Assembly: GCF_000237925.1 (NCBI RefSeq)
Contig: NW_017385995.1
Span: 310,001 to 374,000 of the forward strand
Origin: Schistosoma mansoni
Taxonomy: Eukaryota > Platyhelminthes > Trematoda > Strigeidida > Schistosomatidae
Direction of reading: 5' to 3'
Length of the DNA: 64,000 nt
The notes under the pieces were generated by a model, which saw only the letters and a list, made by a program, of their open reading frames with translations, was not told the origin of the DNA and ran no database searches. How positions within the stretch are numbered: position 1 is the stretch's first letter; each line of letters begins with the position of its first letter. Shown here piece by piece: positions 1 to 11,939 of this stretch. A program made the position numbers and the translations under genes.

Positions 1-12
1 CTTTATGTATTT

Positions 13-150
13 TCATAGTTAAAATCATGAGTCAACTGAAGCCAGACCACCATAGAAAACCTGAAAACACTGGATCGCCGTTTCGTCCTATTGTGGAACT
101 CTTCAGTATTGCGCATCCACGATCCTGCTTCGCGAGATTCAAACCCAAAC
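13..150 (-). repeat. tRNA-derived SINE, family 2 (fragment)
   Basis: This is the first of seven copies of one repeat in the window, marked by the end sequence gagtcaactgaag followed by a conserved block. Read on the minus strand it has a remnant of the tRNA-like B box, then a hammerhead-like segment (CTGAAGA, stem II with loop, GAAAC), then the SINE tail. Here the stem I pairing is broken, so the ribozyme fold is probably dead. The family is defined by comparing the copies at 7.7, 16.0, 16.9, 17.2, 22.9 and 26.8 kb. Confidence 0.7.
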
Positions 151-545
151 TGAATTTATTATTATTACTTTTTGGAAACCTCAAAATGGGACCAGCTAAT
201 GAGTTATCTCACTGGTTCTTTACGTATCTGTTTATCTAACTTCAAGTTATTCTTAATAATGGACTCTGATTATGTGAAGGGGAAGTTAATTTAAATTATA
301 TTTTTAATAAACAATTTAACCGATGTAACATTAATGAGGTCATATTACAAACTGACTATTAAATTTATTTATTAAGTAATGTGACCCCCAAAAGTGTTTA
401 TATTATACTGACAATTCAGCACTCATAATGTAAACAAATTCTAAACTCACTTATAAACACGTATCAAATTATATCGAAAGATGATTTAATGTTGGATAGG
501 TCTAAATAATGGGGTCATTGGCACAATATACTATTCTCGAATTAC

Positions 546-552
546 TATATAA
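546..552 (+). promoter_or_regulatory. TATA-like box upstream of gene A
   Basis: TATATAA lies 56 nt before the ATG of the signal-peptide exon at 608. That spacing fits a TATA box with a start site near 575 and a short leader. AT-rich sequence makes chance matches common, so this is only a candidate. Confidence 0.35.
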
Positions 553-607
553 TGCGATGTATGAATATGTGAATTTTTATAATTGAAATTGAAAATCTTC
601 CAGTAAA

Positions 608-1145
608 ATGAAAGTGACGCCAATTATCTTCGCTGTATTTTGTGTCGTAGGTGCTATGACATTGATCACGTAAGGAATTTCTTTTTAAAGCCTATTTTGA
701 TAAATACAGTGTTGAATGTTATTGTTAAGCATAAGCCGAAATTTCAATCTTTCTTCATTTTATTAATTTATTGGCTTATTTAATAATTATATCGCAACAT
801 CATCTGTCATGAGTTAAAGATGTGTAATCGCTCACCAAGTTCTAACTATAAGTTATATACAAATTAATTGTTGTACGCTAATATACATGGCGGCCTGTTT
901 AAGCATCTGGGCTACCTGTTCCTGTCATCTAGATATTTCAACAAGTTATCTAATTTCATTTGTTTTAATGCATCACTATGCCTATTAATCGCACAACCTA
1001 TTTCAGGTGCGTTTCTGAAAAGTGTAAGACCTTTCGCTGTAAAGGTTACAGAAGGCTTAATCAGAGATATCGTGGTTGCTGGCAATATGCAGCGAGAAGA
1101 ATGTACATTATCCAGATGTCGATTGACTGGGTTGCTAAGTTCTAA
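608..1145 (+). CDS. Gene A: small secreted cysteine-containing peptide (two exons)
   Basis: I do not recognise this protein. Exon 1 (608-669, 62 nt) starts MKVTPIIFAVFCVVGAMTLI, a clear signal peptide, and ends in a canonical donor (GTAAGG) in phase 2. Exon 2 (1007-1145) follows a good acceptor (tatttcag) and joins in frame. The mature part is about 46 residues with four cysteines (spacing C-x4-C-x4-C-x12-C), is rich in Arg/Lys/Tyr, and ends at TAA 1143-1145, giving 66 residues in all. A polyadenylation signal AATAAA lies at 1256-1261. The product is expected to be exported; its role is unknown. A decayed exon-2 copy at 27676-28050 preserves the second half in the same frame (NQRYRxxCxYAxxRMxIIQ), which supports coding there. 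The first half reads in another frame in that copy, so an old frameshift in one of the two is possible. Additional micro-exons in the 337 nt intron cannot be excluded. Confidence 0.6.
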
Positions 1146-1255
1146 CTGGCGATCACTCAATATTTATCGTCAGGAAGGACGAAGAAGTAAGAAACGGAAA
1201 CTTGTTGAAGCACTTTGTGCTGAGAATTCTATATTGTACCAAAAATATAATATTG

Positions 1256-1261
1256 AATAAA
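1256..1261 (+). terminator. Polyadenylation signal of gene A
   Basis: AATAAA lies 111 nt after the stop codon of gene A. The decayed copy at 28 kb keeps the same hexamer in the same context (caaaaatagaataaagc), which supports this as the ancestral 3' end. Confidence 0.5.
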
Positions 1262-1527
1262 GCTAATAATAATTAAAAAAAAATAAATCAACAGAGATCA
1301 TCATATAAGTAGAACGTTTGTTTCGATAACCACACTATTGGACTCTGAAAGGCTTCAATACAGCTTCACATATAGTTATGTTTTCTTATTTTTGAGGGAT
1401 TTTAAATGTATATTAGGCAACTGACATTTTCTTATCTAAATATACTCATGTCTTGTCTCGTCTCCTAGAGTAAGCAGAATGATATTCCCCAAATATTTTA
1501 CTTCTAAAATTTATTGATTTTTAATTG

Positions 1528-1727
1528 NNNNNNNNNNNNNNNNNNNNNNNNNNNNNNNNNNNNNNNNNNNNNNNNNNNNNNNNNNNNNNNNNNNNNNNNN
1601 NNNNNNNNNNNNNNNNNNNNNNNNNNNNNNNNNNNNNNNNNNNNNNNNNNNNNNNNNNNNNNNNNNNNNNNNNNNNNNNNNNNNNNNNNNNNNNNNNNNN
1701 NNNNNNNNNNNNNNNNNNNNNNNNNNN
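1528..1727. other. Assembly gap (200 N)
   Basis: This is an unbroken run of N. Apparent reading frames across it are artefacts. Confidence 0.99.
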
Positions 1728-2079
1728 TGGACTCAGTTATCATTGTTTAACACCACTTCTCATGAACGTTTCAGCAGCCTTTACATAATGGTTTATGTTT
1801 AGATTAGTGTTCCATTTGATTTGGTAAATATTCTGTAACAACCTCTTCTAATCCAACGTTATATTCACACAAGCAATACCAAGTGAATTGAACTAATTGT
1901 TTATTATCCACTTACTTTCTTTTCAATCAACCATACTCTGATAATGAATACTATGAACAAAAGATTTTAAGTTAGACATAGTTATGAGTAAACATTTTAA
2001 AAGAAAATAAATAGATTTGAATGAATTGTACTGAATATAAACAGCAAAACAGAATAATAGAATAGACAATTGATGGTTA

Positions 2080-2330
2080 CATCAATGGGAAGGTTTAAAC
2101 AAACAATACCAAGTGAATTTAAACTTAACCTCATTGCACAAGCAAGTGGCTAACAGAACTTAGGAGCTAAGTGGATAACGCAATGGCGTTTGGAGAGAAC
2201 GGTACTGGGTTCGAGTCCCATTGTGAACATCAACTCTGAGATGCAGGTACATCCAGACGACGAATCCCGAATAGGATGAAACACGCGTCCTGAATTCCAC
2301 TGCTAGCCACTATCAATCTTTGCTTATAAT
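2080..2330 (+). repeat. Sm-alpha-like tRNA-derived SINE with decayed hammerhead
   Basis: The 5' part is tRNA-like. It has an A-box-like stretch near 2172-2190 and a good B box (gggttcgagtccc, about 2209-2221). It is followed by the block caactctgagatgcaggtac and then a hammerhead-like segment (2255-2300). The catalytic CTGA is changed to ACGA, so self-cleavage is unlikely. This is the only family-1 copy here with a readable tRNA head, so it shows the family architecture: tRNA head, hammerhead, tail. Confidence 0.7.
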
Positions 2331-3280
2331 TGATGGTTACTGTTTACTAAGTCAAGTAACATAAATTATGTAAGCGTTGCTTTTATTAAAAAAGTTGCTG
2401 AAAGTTCATATAAGGATTGTATATTCTTTCTGATTCTCAACATAATAAAGAATATTTTAGAATTCAGCTTTGTTATAATAAGATATTTTACTGAAATCTC
2501 TATCAGTATATCAAAGAAGTCAGATATAAATTGTGCTATCAGTGATAATTAAATCAATATTAAGGTTGAATTTGATTGTTCTAAATAAAGTGTGCCTCGA
2601 TTAAGGAGTTATTAGTATATACATTTTTTCGTTCTCAACTAGTGAGTAGAAAAATTATATTTCTATCGTTTTGTGACTTAATATAAGCTACTTCTTCAGA
2701 GTAAGTAAACAACCAACATGTCGGTCATTATTGTCTTTTACTACATTATTAACACTAAAATGAAAACTATCAACTCACTTTATGAATGTTGAATAAGTCA
2801 ATAAAACAAAAACCACGAACACTAACATAATAAACTTCATCTTAGCTAGAGAAAGAATAAGATTGTAGTATGGCTTAAATATCATTGAAATGTTGCATTA
2901 TATAGTGGCTATAAAATCATTTTGTCCTTTTTTTACCATTCACACCATCAATTCATCCCCCTTTTTTTAAAAAAACTTTATTTACAAGTACTTGTCCACA
3001 AATAATCATAAGTTTAGTACATTTATCTGTAGTTATGGAATAATTGTGTAATTCTAAATTATTATCATTTGAAGATTATGACCTTATCATGACATCCGAA
3101 CTATTTGATTGTTTACATTTCATCATTATATCGGTTTTTGTTTAAACTAATGTGTTAATTTCATTAATGAGTGTGTTTAAACCAATGTAGGCTTTTATGT
3201 GCTAAAGGATATAAAAAAGAATATCAACATATATTTATGCAATTTCGAATATTATGGGAAAATATGGGAAAAAATATTCT

Positions 3281-4313
3281 TAACTTATCAAATATAGAGA
3301 TTTATATTCATAGTGATATTATAAGTGGGATAGAAATTCATCAACCGTCACTTCAAACTTATGAACGTCATCAATTCCAGGGTTAACTTGTCACTGTCAC
3401 TAGATATCACACAATTATAACGTTAATACATTCATTATATCGAGTATTTCAAAATATGAATTAATTGATGATGAGTTGAAACACCGATGGCAGTATATTT
3501 AATCAACTAATGATACAAAAACAAAATGAGTATTCTGATTTCTCGTATTCACTATCACCAAATGCCTTCAATGTTTTATGTTTAGATTTTCAAGAATTCA
3601 ATAGATCACTACTGGTTCCTTTGGTCCTATATCTCAAATTCACATTGATTTAACAGTTGACCCTTATGAAATATCTAAAACGAGACGAAGAGAGAGTATA
3701 TTTCACGCAGAGTAGACATTAACATGATATGTGAGCAGAAAACTGAGTTCAGTGAAGGCTTAGATTCTGAATAGATTTTATGGTCCAACGAACCAGTTAA
3801 AACTGCCTTTTACTCATCAATCTACATAGTCAAAATGTTTGCTTTGTTTACTGCACAATGGAAACTTCAGTAGGAGTAATCAATTAAATGTATATATTGT
3901 CTCCTAAAGTATGAAAATTGTACTCTCATAAGATCGAAGTACCAACAGACATGAATTCAAAAATATTGGTTGTTCGGATCTTCCCATTAATGTTTGTGAC
4001 TTTAATTTAACAGTCTGTTTAGTCATATGTGGACGTGTGGGGATTGTCTCAATATTGCTAATAGGTCATAATCATTTTAGGGAGAGATGGATGATGGGGA
4101 TCTGTGGAATCCAGTACGCACGTTTCGTCCTATTTGGGACGCATCAGCTGAATGTACATACATCTCGGATTCCTTAATGCGGAGAGACGCGCATCCTGGA
4201 TTCTATCACCAGTTATAATCCATTTTTGTGTTTAAAATATCATCAGACATTTATTGAAGTTATTGTTAACACAGTTAATGTAATGTCACACATTCCTTAC
4301 CTTATTATCACAT
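3281..4313 (+). repeat. Left arm of a ~1 kb inverted repeat
   Basis: The whole segment recurs in reverse complement at 21431-22407. Long identical stretches include both flanks of a decayed family-1 hammerhead unit at about 4095-4215. The arms differ by scattered substitutions and by an extra ~50-75 nt beside the hammerhead unit in this arm. No coding potential is seen. The arms bracket the convergent genes B and C. Confidence 0.85.
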
Positions 4314-4744
4314 AGCTAACGAATTTATCGTATCATAGTAGTTGGGTACCGAGTTATTGTAAAACATGAAAGCGGATAATTTCTTTTTTTTTTAATTTCA
4401 GCGATTGAACCTTAACTACGTTCAACGTTTCGTACAGCTATGTTGTCCAGGTTTTTCCATAGGAATCATATTTTAGCAAATGTTAAAAATCCATTTAGAA
4501 AATCAAGAGAGAAATATTGTATTTCTATTTCGATTTGATTAGCAACCAGATCTTAGTCATTTCCAAAAACTAAAACATGTGAACATAACAACTGTTTCAG
4601 TATAAACGTGTATTTATTCATTCAAATTAAGATTATTTATTAAGATTATTATTAAGATTTATTTATAACAGGAAAGTAAACATTTAGTGCTTAAGCGTGA
4701 TAAGCTCATAACTAAAAGGCTCTTTGACTTCAGAAACTATATGT

Positions 4745-4842
4745 TCTAGAGTGGACATCAACTCTGAGATGCAGGTACGTCCAGCTGACGAGTCCCAAAT
4801 AGGAAGAAACGCGCGTCTGGATTCCACTGCTAGCCACCATTT
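4745..4842 (+). repeat. Sm-alpha-like SINE fragment
   Basis: This is a 5'-truncated copy that starts in the block before the hammerhead (catcaactctgagatgcag) and ends after ccactgctagccacc. It retains the best-preserved plus-strand family-1 hammerhead core in the window, which is described separately. Confidence 0.7.
4780..4823 (+). ncRNA. Hammerhead ribozyme motif (family 1)
   Basis: The order is tccag, CTGACGA, tCCcaaatAGG-type stem II, GAAAC, GCGCGTC, tgga. The conserved core residues CUGANGA and GAAA are present, and position 7 tolerates C. Stem I is TCCA with TGGA. One C is missing after GTC compared with other copies, which may weaken the cleavage site. Active hammerheads in the schistosome Sm-alpha repeat are established; activity of this copy is inferred only. 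Confidence 0.5.
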
Positions 4843-5094
4843 TGTATATTTTTAAAGACGTTTTCTGAATACCTTGAAGAAAACGTATGAAGATATCATC
4901 AAATTTCATGTACTCTAGTTTATTTCAGTTTAATTGCCCAACAGTACTGTTATATTATTAGAAGAGTCTGGTTTATCCTCTTGCTTGTATTGAGGACTGA
5001 ATTTTGACCGATCTTGGTTGGGATATATGTATTTTGTGAGGATTACCGTGAAATGACAAATATGTCACAAGTTATTTAGAACAGATGGACTATG

Positions 5095-5170
5095 AATAGG
5101 AGTGGAATCCAGGATGGATATTTCGTCCTATTTGGGACTTGTTAGCTGGACGTACTGTCGTTCAAGTGTA
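5095..5170 (-). repeat. Decayed Sm-alpha-like SINE fragment
   Basis: The minus strand reads the hammerhead region with CTAACAA in place of CTGANGA, followed by a good stem II and CGAAA. The core G and the second conserved G are lost, so this is a relic. Confidence 0.6.
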
Positions 5171-6239
5171 ATATTCATATCAAGACTACAACTCATTGCC
5201 TTACATTTAAAACTCTCAACACGCTATCAACTGAATTATTGGGTCCAGATAACCACTAACTTCTTCGGCATGTGTAATGTTTATATCACTAGTAGTAGGG
5301 ATTTGAATCGTCCCCATGTCAACATTAGTGGCTGTAAATATGTCAACAACGCCTGACCAAAACTCAGTCCAGGAAGAAAGTATTGTGATTATACTTGTGT
5401 TGTTTTTTCGAGAAGCTGGAAATCAATAAGTGAATCGAAAAAAAAAAACGAATTTTCATAAATGATCATGCTGTCGTTACTACATATCTCTAGATAACAG
5501 AGCACAACTGATGGCGTACAGCAGATCGTAAGCAAGTAGAGAAAGAATTCTGATAATTACCCTTAAATCAGGAAGATTACAGAACGGTTACAAATCAGTT
5601 CACTCGTTTGAAATTTGAAATGAAATTAACTAAACGACTTATTTTAATATACTTGAAACTGATCATGTCAAATCTATACGAAATAATGATAATATGGATA
5701 ATGTTAAATAAGTCAATTTTCATTATTTCAGTTTACTTGAATATAAATTGATTCTTATTAATTGTAGAATGGCGCTACAAAGTACTAAAAATTGTTGTTT
5801 ACATTGACCCTGAAGAGCGTCTCACACTAAATCATGAAAAGTCAGAGATTTTGTTTTCTAACCTTTTGGGATATTATGAACATATCATAATATTTAACAA
5901 TAACAATCTATCCACTGCTCAATTTATGTGAAATTATAAAATCAAACCATGGTAATAACCATAGTAAACGTTAATAAATGTACAGTTCAAGTCAGTTGAT
6001 GAACTTAAGTCTATGAATTCTTATCAGTTAATAAATTCGAAAATGATATGTTAATCAAATATGAAGTTAATTACTTTGACTCAACTAATTGACAGAACGT
6101 ATTGTAGATTATATTGATGAATGATCGAAACTAAATTATTATCATAAATTTTCAACTACTTAATAATTTTCATTTTATGAATGAAATGACGTTTATTTAT
6201 TTTAAATAATTAACTGAAATCAAATAACTTAAGTCTGAA

Positions 6240-6712
6240 TCTTCAATACGAACGTCAAGACAGTCCTACTGTATGAAGCTGAATCATGGTGAACCACTAA
6301 GACCATCGTCAAGAACGTACAAGCATTTATAAACACTTATTTACGCAAAATATTCAACATTCACTCACCGGATACTATCAGCAACAGCGTTTTATGGGAG
6401 ATGACGAACCAGCTTCCAGCTGGAGAGGAAATTAGGAAAAGACGTTGGAAGTGGATAGAACATACATTGAGGAAATCACGAAAGTGCATCATGAGGCAAG
6501 CCCTAACTTGGAATCCGGAAGGGAAGCGGAAAAGAGGAAGGCCAAAGAATCATTACTCCGGAAAATAGAATCAGGTATGGAAAATATGAATAACAACTGA
6601 AAGGGACTGGAAAGGATTGCCCAGCTCAGGGTTGGATAGAGAATGCTGGTGTGTGGCCTATGCTCCTCCATGAGGGGTAACGGGCGTAAGTAGTAGTAGT
6701 AGTAGTAAGATA
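6240..6712 (+). mobile_element. RTE-like retrotransposon, 3' end only
   Basis: The translated sense strand shows the end of the RT-like ORF (TVLLYEAES, then W-K-W-I-x-H-T-L-R-K and [14 protein letters not shown]). It then has several frameshifts and the typical tail, short tandem repeats of GTA (about 6687-6708). The copy is 5'-truncated. From about 6360 on it is almost identical to the copy ending at 25485 and shares its one-base deletions. Before that point it is clearly more diverged. Confidence 0.8.
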
Positions 6713-7727
6713 GTTAATGAAATTTTTTCTACAAACAATCACCAAGATTCATGCGAGTAGTTTCTCAAAGAAATTGAGCGCCAAGTAATTAGAATAAGTA
6801 AGTATTAGTTATATTCCAAATCAGTAGCTGAAAGTTTTTAAAATATCATCTAGGTTTAGTGGAGAAACTATATTTCAGCTATGCAATTATATCTTGCTTC
6901 ATTTTGTAATATATCTAAACTTGTAAGCTGGTGGTTGAAGGTAGTCAATAGGAAACTCTGGATATAGGTTTTGAGCTTTTTGGCACTTGTCAGCAAGATG
7001 TATCTGTTATTTTGAGGGAACAGATTCTCCCTGGCCTATGAGATTCCGTGTCTCTGATTGTGAAGCTGGATGAATTACAATGTCGAGTAACGAAGACTAG
7101 CGGTCTGATCGCAGTATGATTAACAGAATTCGATCCACGCTAAGACTGACATGACACACATGACATAGGTCAGTACACACTGAATAATGAGTTGTAAATA
7201 TATCTAAACATAAATGCAATGAGTCTTTTCACAAAAAGTATCCATCACTAACTGGATTTCTCTTCTTGGAGATATTAACTTACTCTAAAGCAGAGGTTAT
7301 TTTCAGTTACCAAGTTAATGGTGGCAGATATCATTAGTGCAACATAAAGACATTAATAATTTGATACGACTTTGTTGTCTACTACACTTGAATCAATAGT
7401 CCCTCAAATAAATGATCTGATATGTCTAGGCTATTGGCCTACAGAAATTTCTTGTCCCCAAACCACAACTACAGGACAATAATGAAACAGTTGATCTAAC
7501 TTCTGTATAACAGATCCAAAAATTCATAAAGTTAGATTCGTGAATTACAGGACCACAACGTCTAATAAATAAGAAATTACACTATATGCCAAGTTGGCGC
7601 ATTTAGGATACAAGTCAGAATAATAAGCTTGTGATTAATTTTCAGTAGTTTGAGAATGGAAAAAGATATGGCAGTAGTTTTTAAATCAAAGACATATGAC
7701 TGAAAAAATCAAATAAACTAATTATCA

Positions 7728-8055
7728 GAAGGAGGTCTTGTGGAGATTTTAATAATTTTATATAGTTGAGATCATGAGTCAATTGAAGCTAGACCACCAT
7801 GAAAAACCTGGAAGCACTGGACAGCTGTTTCATCACATTTTAGGACTCCTCAACAGTGCGCATCCACGATCCCGCCTCGCGAGATTCGAACTCAGGACCT
7901 ACCAGCCTCGCGCCAGAGCACTTAAGCGATAGACCACTGAGCCGGCATCCTACGAGGAGGGATCGTAGATGCGCACTACTGAGGAGTCTCACCCAGGACC
8001 TACCAGTCTTGTGCGCGAGCACTTAACCGATAAACCACTGAGCCGGGATCCAACG
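7728..8055 (-). repeat. SINE family 2, composite copy
   Basis: On the minus strand a tRNA-like head (B box within gagttcgaatctcgcgagg, reverse of 7877-7900) is followed by a hammerhead-like block with TTGAGGA in place of CTGANGA, then the tail. A second partial head (7950-8055) repeats the 'cttaaccgataaaccactgagccggg' region, in pieces, so this is a nested or duplicated copy. Confidence 0.65.
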
Positions 8056-9304
8056 GTGTTAATGTCTAACTTCAACCAATCCACGAAATTGAACAACCAT
8101 TCGTGTAATTGTTTGACATGCATCAGTTATTATTAGAAATTTACATTATTTCCTTCCCTTTGAGTGTTCATTAATGTTCATTCTAACTAAGAGAACAGAG
8201 GAACACCAGAAATATAGTTATTCTATGTCTCAACAAGTCAAATATCATGACTTTTATAATGTCATGTAAATAACACACTCAACTTCCTACAAAAATCAAC
8301 ATCATTATTACATATTACGTCACTTCTTCATGAATACACATTTGTTTTCGTGTTCAAGATGCTTATGCCCATAACGATACAATGATTCCAATGACCTTCA
8401 AAGTGATCTCATTTTACACTAGTCCACAAAGTAGAAGCAAACTGATGTCTAACTGAAACTACCTTCAGTTCAGATTACTAATCTTTAGATATTAACCAAC
8501 TCATGCTAATACTGTTTTTTAATACATCTATACTAATGAATGAATAGTGTTCCCTTATTCATCATCAACTCAGTCACTATAAATTTCAAATAGTTATCTT
8601 CAGTATGAAACATGAAAACAAAGTCTAAAACACTGTGTGGATCATAGTCACTTTCTAATATGTGAGTGAAGTATTTATATTTTATTATATCTGACTATTA
8701 TTGATATACCATTAATACAAATGCTTTAACTGTGATAAATCTAATCTTAGTCATCAATAAGTCCCTATCACTGATCTGTCATAAAAGAATAGTAGTCCAA
8801 AGATAACCATCTGAAATATAGACTGAAATTTACAAAACACGTCTTTTCTTTCACGATTCATAAATTAAAGTTGTCAATTCTGTACAAGACAAAAAGAGTG
8901 GTATTCTGTATCTAACAGGTACTCGACAAAACTATTTTAACAATGAAATGCAATAATCTTTGTGAAGTTCTAAGTATTTCTAATATTTTCACGTCAAACC
9001 ATACTGCACTACAGAATCAGTATTAAGTTTACATGAATAGAATTCTCCGATTTCAATTCTTATTAACTGTTCTGTATACACTGAAACGGTAGCAAAATTA
9101 GAGAGTTCAATATAATGTTTTTGTATTTCATATCAATAGCCATGACAATAAAATTTATTATGAATTCTACAGAAAGCGCTATATAAACAAATGCAAATAT
9201 TACACAGTTCAGTAAGGAACTAAAAAGGATGCAAACACCGAACGTGGAAATAAAATCGAAAATATTCATAATAAATGAGCTAAATGTAAAACCAAACAGT
9301 TGAC

Positions 9305-9732
9305 NNNNNNNNNNNNNNNNNNNNNNNNNNNNNNNNNNNNNNNNNNNNNNNNNNNNNNNNNNNNNNNNNNNNNNNNNNNNNNNNNNNNNNNNNNNNNNNN
9401 NNNNNNNNNNNNNNNNNNNNNNNNNNNNNNNNNNNNNNNNNNNNNNNNNNNNNNNNNNNNNNNNNNNNNNNNNNNNNNNNNNNNNNNNNNNNNNNNNNNN
9501 NNNNNNNNNNNNNNNNNNNNNNNNNNNNNNNNNNNNNNNNNNNNNNNNNNNNNNNNNNNNNNNNNNNNNNNNNNNNNNNNNNNNNNNNNNNNNNNNNNNN
9601 NNNNNNNNNNNNNNNNNNNNNNNNNNNNNNNNNNNNNNNNNNNNNNNNNNNNNNNNNNNNNNNNNNNNNNNNNNNNNNNNNNNNNNNNNNNNNNNNNNNN
9701 NNNNNNNNNNNNNNNNNNNNNNNNNNNNNNNN
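9305..9732. other. Assembly gap (428 N)
   Basis: This is an unbroken run of N ending only 44 nt before the ATG of gene B. The promoter and 5' leader of gene B are therefore missing from this assembly. Confidence 0.99.
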
Positions 9733-9776
9733 GATTCATTTCCAATTGTATCACATTTGTGTTCTCATAAAGCAAA

Positions 9777-11058
9777 ATGAAATTGATCGTTTTGTTGGTC
9801 TGGGTATACTGTATCTTAATCTCTGCAGCACACACAAAGTGAGTTGAACATTATTAGTTCGTTCCGCTTCACTAGTTCTTCTGTATTGAGTCCTACCTAT
9901 TCATAGTGATGGCTTCCAGTCTCCCTAAAGATATATTTATTAATTTCCGTGTCCACTTAAACACATCGTGTTGTTAATTCACTTGTCAATCATTGAAATA
10001 TGCCTCCTCCTATATGGTTCCTGCTGTAAGCCTTCACCTAAAAATCGAGACGTGCATAATTTAGACAATCAGCTTTACAAACTAAATCATAGTGGAACGA
10101 CCATTTAACCATCAAGTCATTCCGATCGGTCGCATGAGGTGTCTAATTATTTTCGATGTCATTTGGTAGTGTTTCTTGTTTTATTGCTTTGTTATATGTA
10201 AGTAGTTTACATATTATCCATCTAACTTGTGGTGTGACAAATCGTTGAAGTAGCGATGACAAATTCATGTTATGTAAACGGTTCACGTGACAGAATTTAG
10301 ATCCTCCACCCACACCATCGGATGAGTTCAGCTTGATGCCAGTGAAGTGTCCCTTCCCATACCACTAGCTTTCATCTCCAACCTTACCTATAACTAAATT
10401 AGTCTTCTATTCAGTGAGATATTTCAGTATATACATGTAGATTCAATCTCACACAACATTACGAGCTGGTTACGACTATTTGATACTTAAGAAGACAGCT
10501 GAACATCATTTAGCATTTAGCATGGAGGTGATGAATTTAATCAAAATACTTCTGTGATGTGTGCTACGGTATTTCTTAGTAAAAATGGTCGGTTTGTGAT
10601 GAAATTTCATTTAAACGTATTTGTTGCCAATTGTATTTCACATGTATTGTATTGGTAACTGAATGTTGACAGGTGAAGTAATTTCCTCAAAAAGCTTACT
10701 TTCCATACTTTGTTTCCAGTGAGACAGCGGTAACTCATGGGGAGGAGGTGAATGAACATGAATCGGAACGTGGGATGGTAATCTCTTTGATTTTCATGTG
10801 TATAATTCACTGTCTTATTAGAAACCAGTTATCCGTACACTAGGACAATCAATGATAAACGGAATGAGTAAAATTTTGCAAACGATTGATACTTACTCGA
10901 GAAAGGATGATTTAGATAAGAAACTTCTTGAAGTTGCCAAAATCAGTAAGTTGTAATATTTTGCTAATTGCCTTTTTATAGTTGGTCGACGTCTGGAGAA
11001 ACGACATGAATACTTGGCAAGGAAATTGGAATTTTTACTCATGTTTTCAACTTGTTAA
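9777..11058 (+). CDS. Gene B: small secreted protein with micro-exon-like structure
   Basis: Four exons join in consistent phase: 9777-9838 (62 nt), 10720-10777 (58), 10822-10945 (124) and 10982-11058 (77, stop TAA). Donors are GTGAGT, GTAATC and GTAAGT; acceptors are tttccag, cttattag and tttttatag. The last two introns are 44 and 36 nt. The product is about 106 residues: a signal peptide (MKLIVLLVWVYCILISAAHT), an acidic Glu/His-rich linker, then a charged helical C-terminal half with the motif TYSRKDDLDKKLLEV, ending in FSTC. Gene C shares this motif. The layout resembles schistosome micro-exon gene products; from memory the signal peptide recalls the MEG-3 (Grail) family, which I cannot verify. 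It is expected to be secreted; its target is unknown. Further micro-exons could hide in the 881 nt first intron. Confidence 0.7.
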
Positions 11059-11689
11059 CTATGTTAGGTTATTTATTTAAGTACTTCAAGCGTCATCTTA
11101 CTCATATTTTTATTATGTACATTAGTAATTCACATATTTAATTTCCATGTCAATGTATTATGAATCCTTAGTTTTGTTTAGTCAACAAATATTATATGGA
11201 TGTTTACGAAACACGTTGTTTTATGTTTATTGTCTTCGTTCTAGGGTGTTTCTTTTTACGACACTTTTCAGTATCTTTCTAAATGTTATAAAATCCGAAC
11301 TTATTGTTAAAGCGAAAATGATATTATCATCCGTTATTAATCGTTATATATCGAAATGGTAACGACTACTTTATATCTTGATCCGAGTCTTGTACAGTCT
11401 TATTGTTTATAACGTTTTTGATAGTCAGCTATGCAAGCATAATGGTCCCAATTTTCGGATAGTTCTAAACAGGTATGCTACTTTGTAAAATAGTACTTTA
11501 TTTATTGTTAAATGAGTGCTTTTGGTAAAGAGATCAATGAATTGGTTTACGCTTGAACCATATTTTGTTCAAAATACGTGATTGCCCATGTCAATAAACT
11601 GATATGCCATCAGTCGTAACTGCTTCTAAAATAACTTTAGTTTTACAGAAGTAAACAATCATAAACATTAAATTCACTTAGTATTGTGT
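11059..11689. other. No gene seen
   Basis: This is AT-rich sequence downstream of gene B. The first AATAAA on the plus strand is near 11593, far from the stop codon. The only longer ORF (11147-11362) is hydrophobic low-complexity translation without splice or family support. Confidence 0.5.
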
Positions 11690-11935
11690 GTTTGGATCTT
11701 CCCATTGATGATTAGGACTACAACTGGTCAGTCTCTAGTTGGCATATGTGCATACTAAACGTATTGCCTCGATATAGCCTTAGTTCACAAGCATGGTAAG
11801 CAAAGATGGATAGTGTCTAGCAGTGGAATCCAGGACGCGCGTTTCGTCCCATTTGGGATTCGTCAGCTAGATGTACCTGCATCAGAGTTGATGCAAGCCA
11901 TTATCTATCTTCGCTTAGTCATAAGCATTATCTAT
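11690..11935 (-). repeat. Sm-alpha-like SINE, minus strand
   Basis: On the minus strand this reads the pre-hammerhead block (actctgatgcaggtac), a hammerhead core, then the long tail that includes taaggctatatcgaggcaat and ends in caatgggaagatcc. The same tail occurs alone at 22700-22845. The tRNA head is missing. Confidence 0.7.
11829..11871 (-). ncRNA. Hammerhead ribozyme motif (family 1), core intact
   Basis: The minus strand reads TCTAG, CTGACGA, stem II (TCCC-aaat-GGGA), GAAAC, GCGCGTC, CTGGA. All core residues fit CUGANGA/GAAA. Stem I pairs TCTAG with CTGGA over five pairs including one wobble, and GUC precedes the cleavage point. Weak points are an A-C pair at the base of stem II and the very short stem III. 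This is the best family-1 candidate in the window. Confidence 0.55.
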
Positions 11936-11939
11936 AAGT

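Noticed and set aside
868-1260. 130-codon ORF overlapping gene A
   Set aside because: It reads gene A's exon 2 in another frame, runs through the intron and its acceptor, and lacks a signal peptide. The spliced model explains the region better, although the decayed copy leaves some doubt about the first half.
1504-1788. ORFs across the first N gap
   Set aside because: They consist almost entirely of undetermined residues; the same holds for the ORFs across 9266-9835.
2160-2225. Possible tRNA gene (good B box gggttcgagtccc)
   Set aside because: The cloverleaf is not complete and the segment continues into the Sm-alpha-like block and hammerhead, so it is a SINE head. The same applies to the B boxes near 7.9, 16.9, 17.3 and 26.9 kb and to 36.98 kb.
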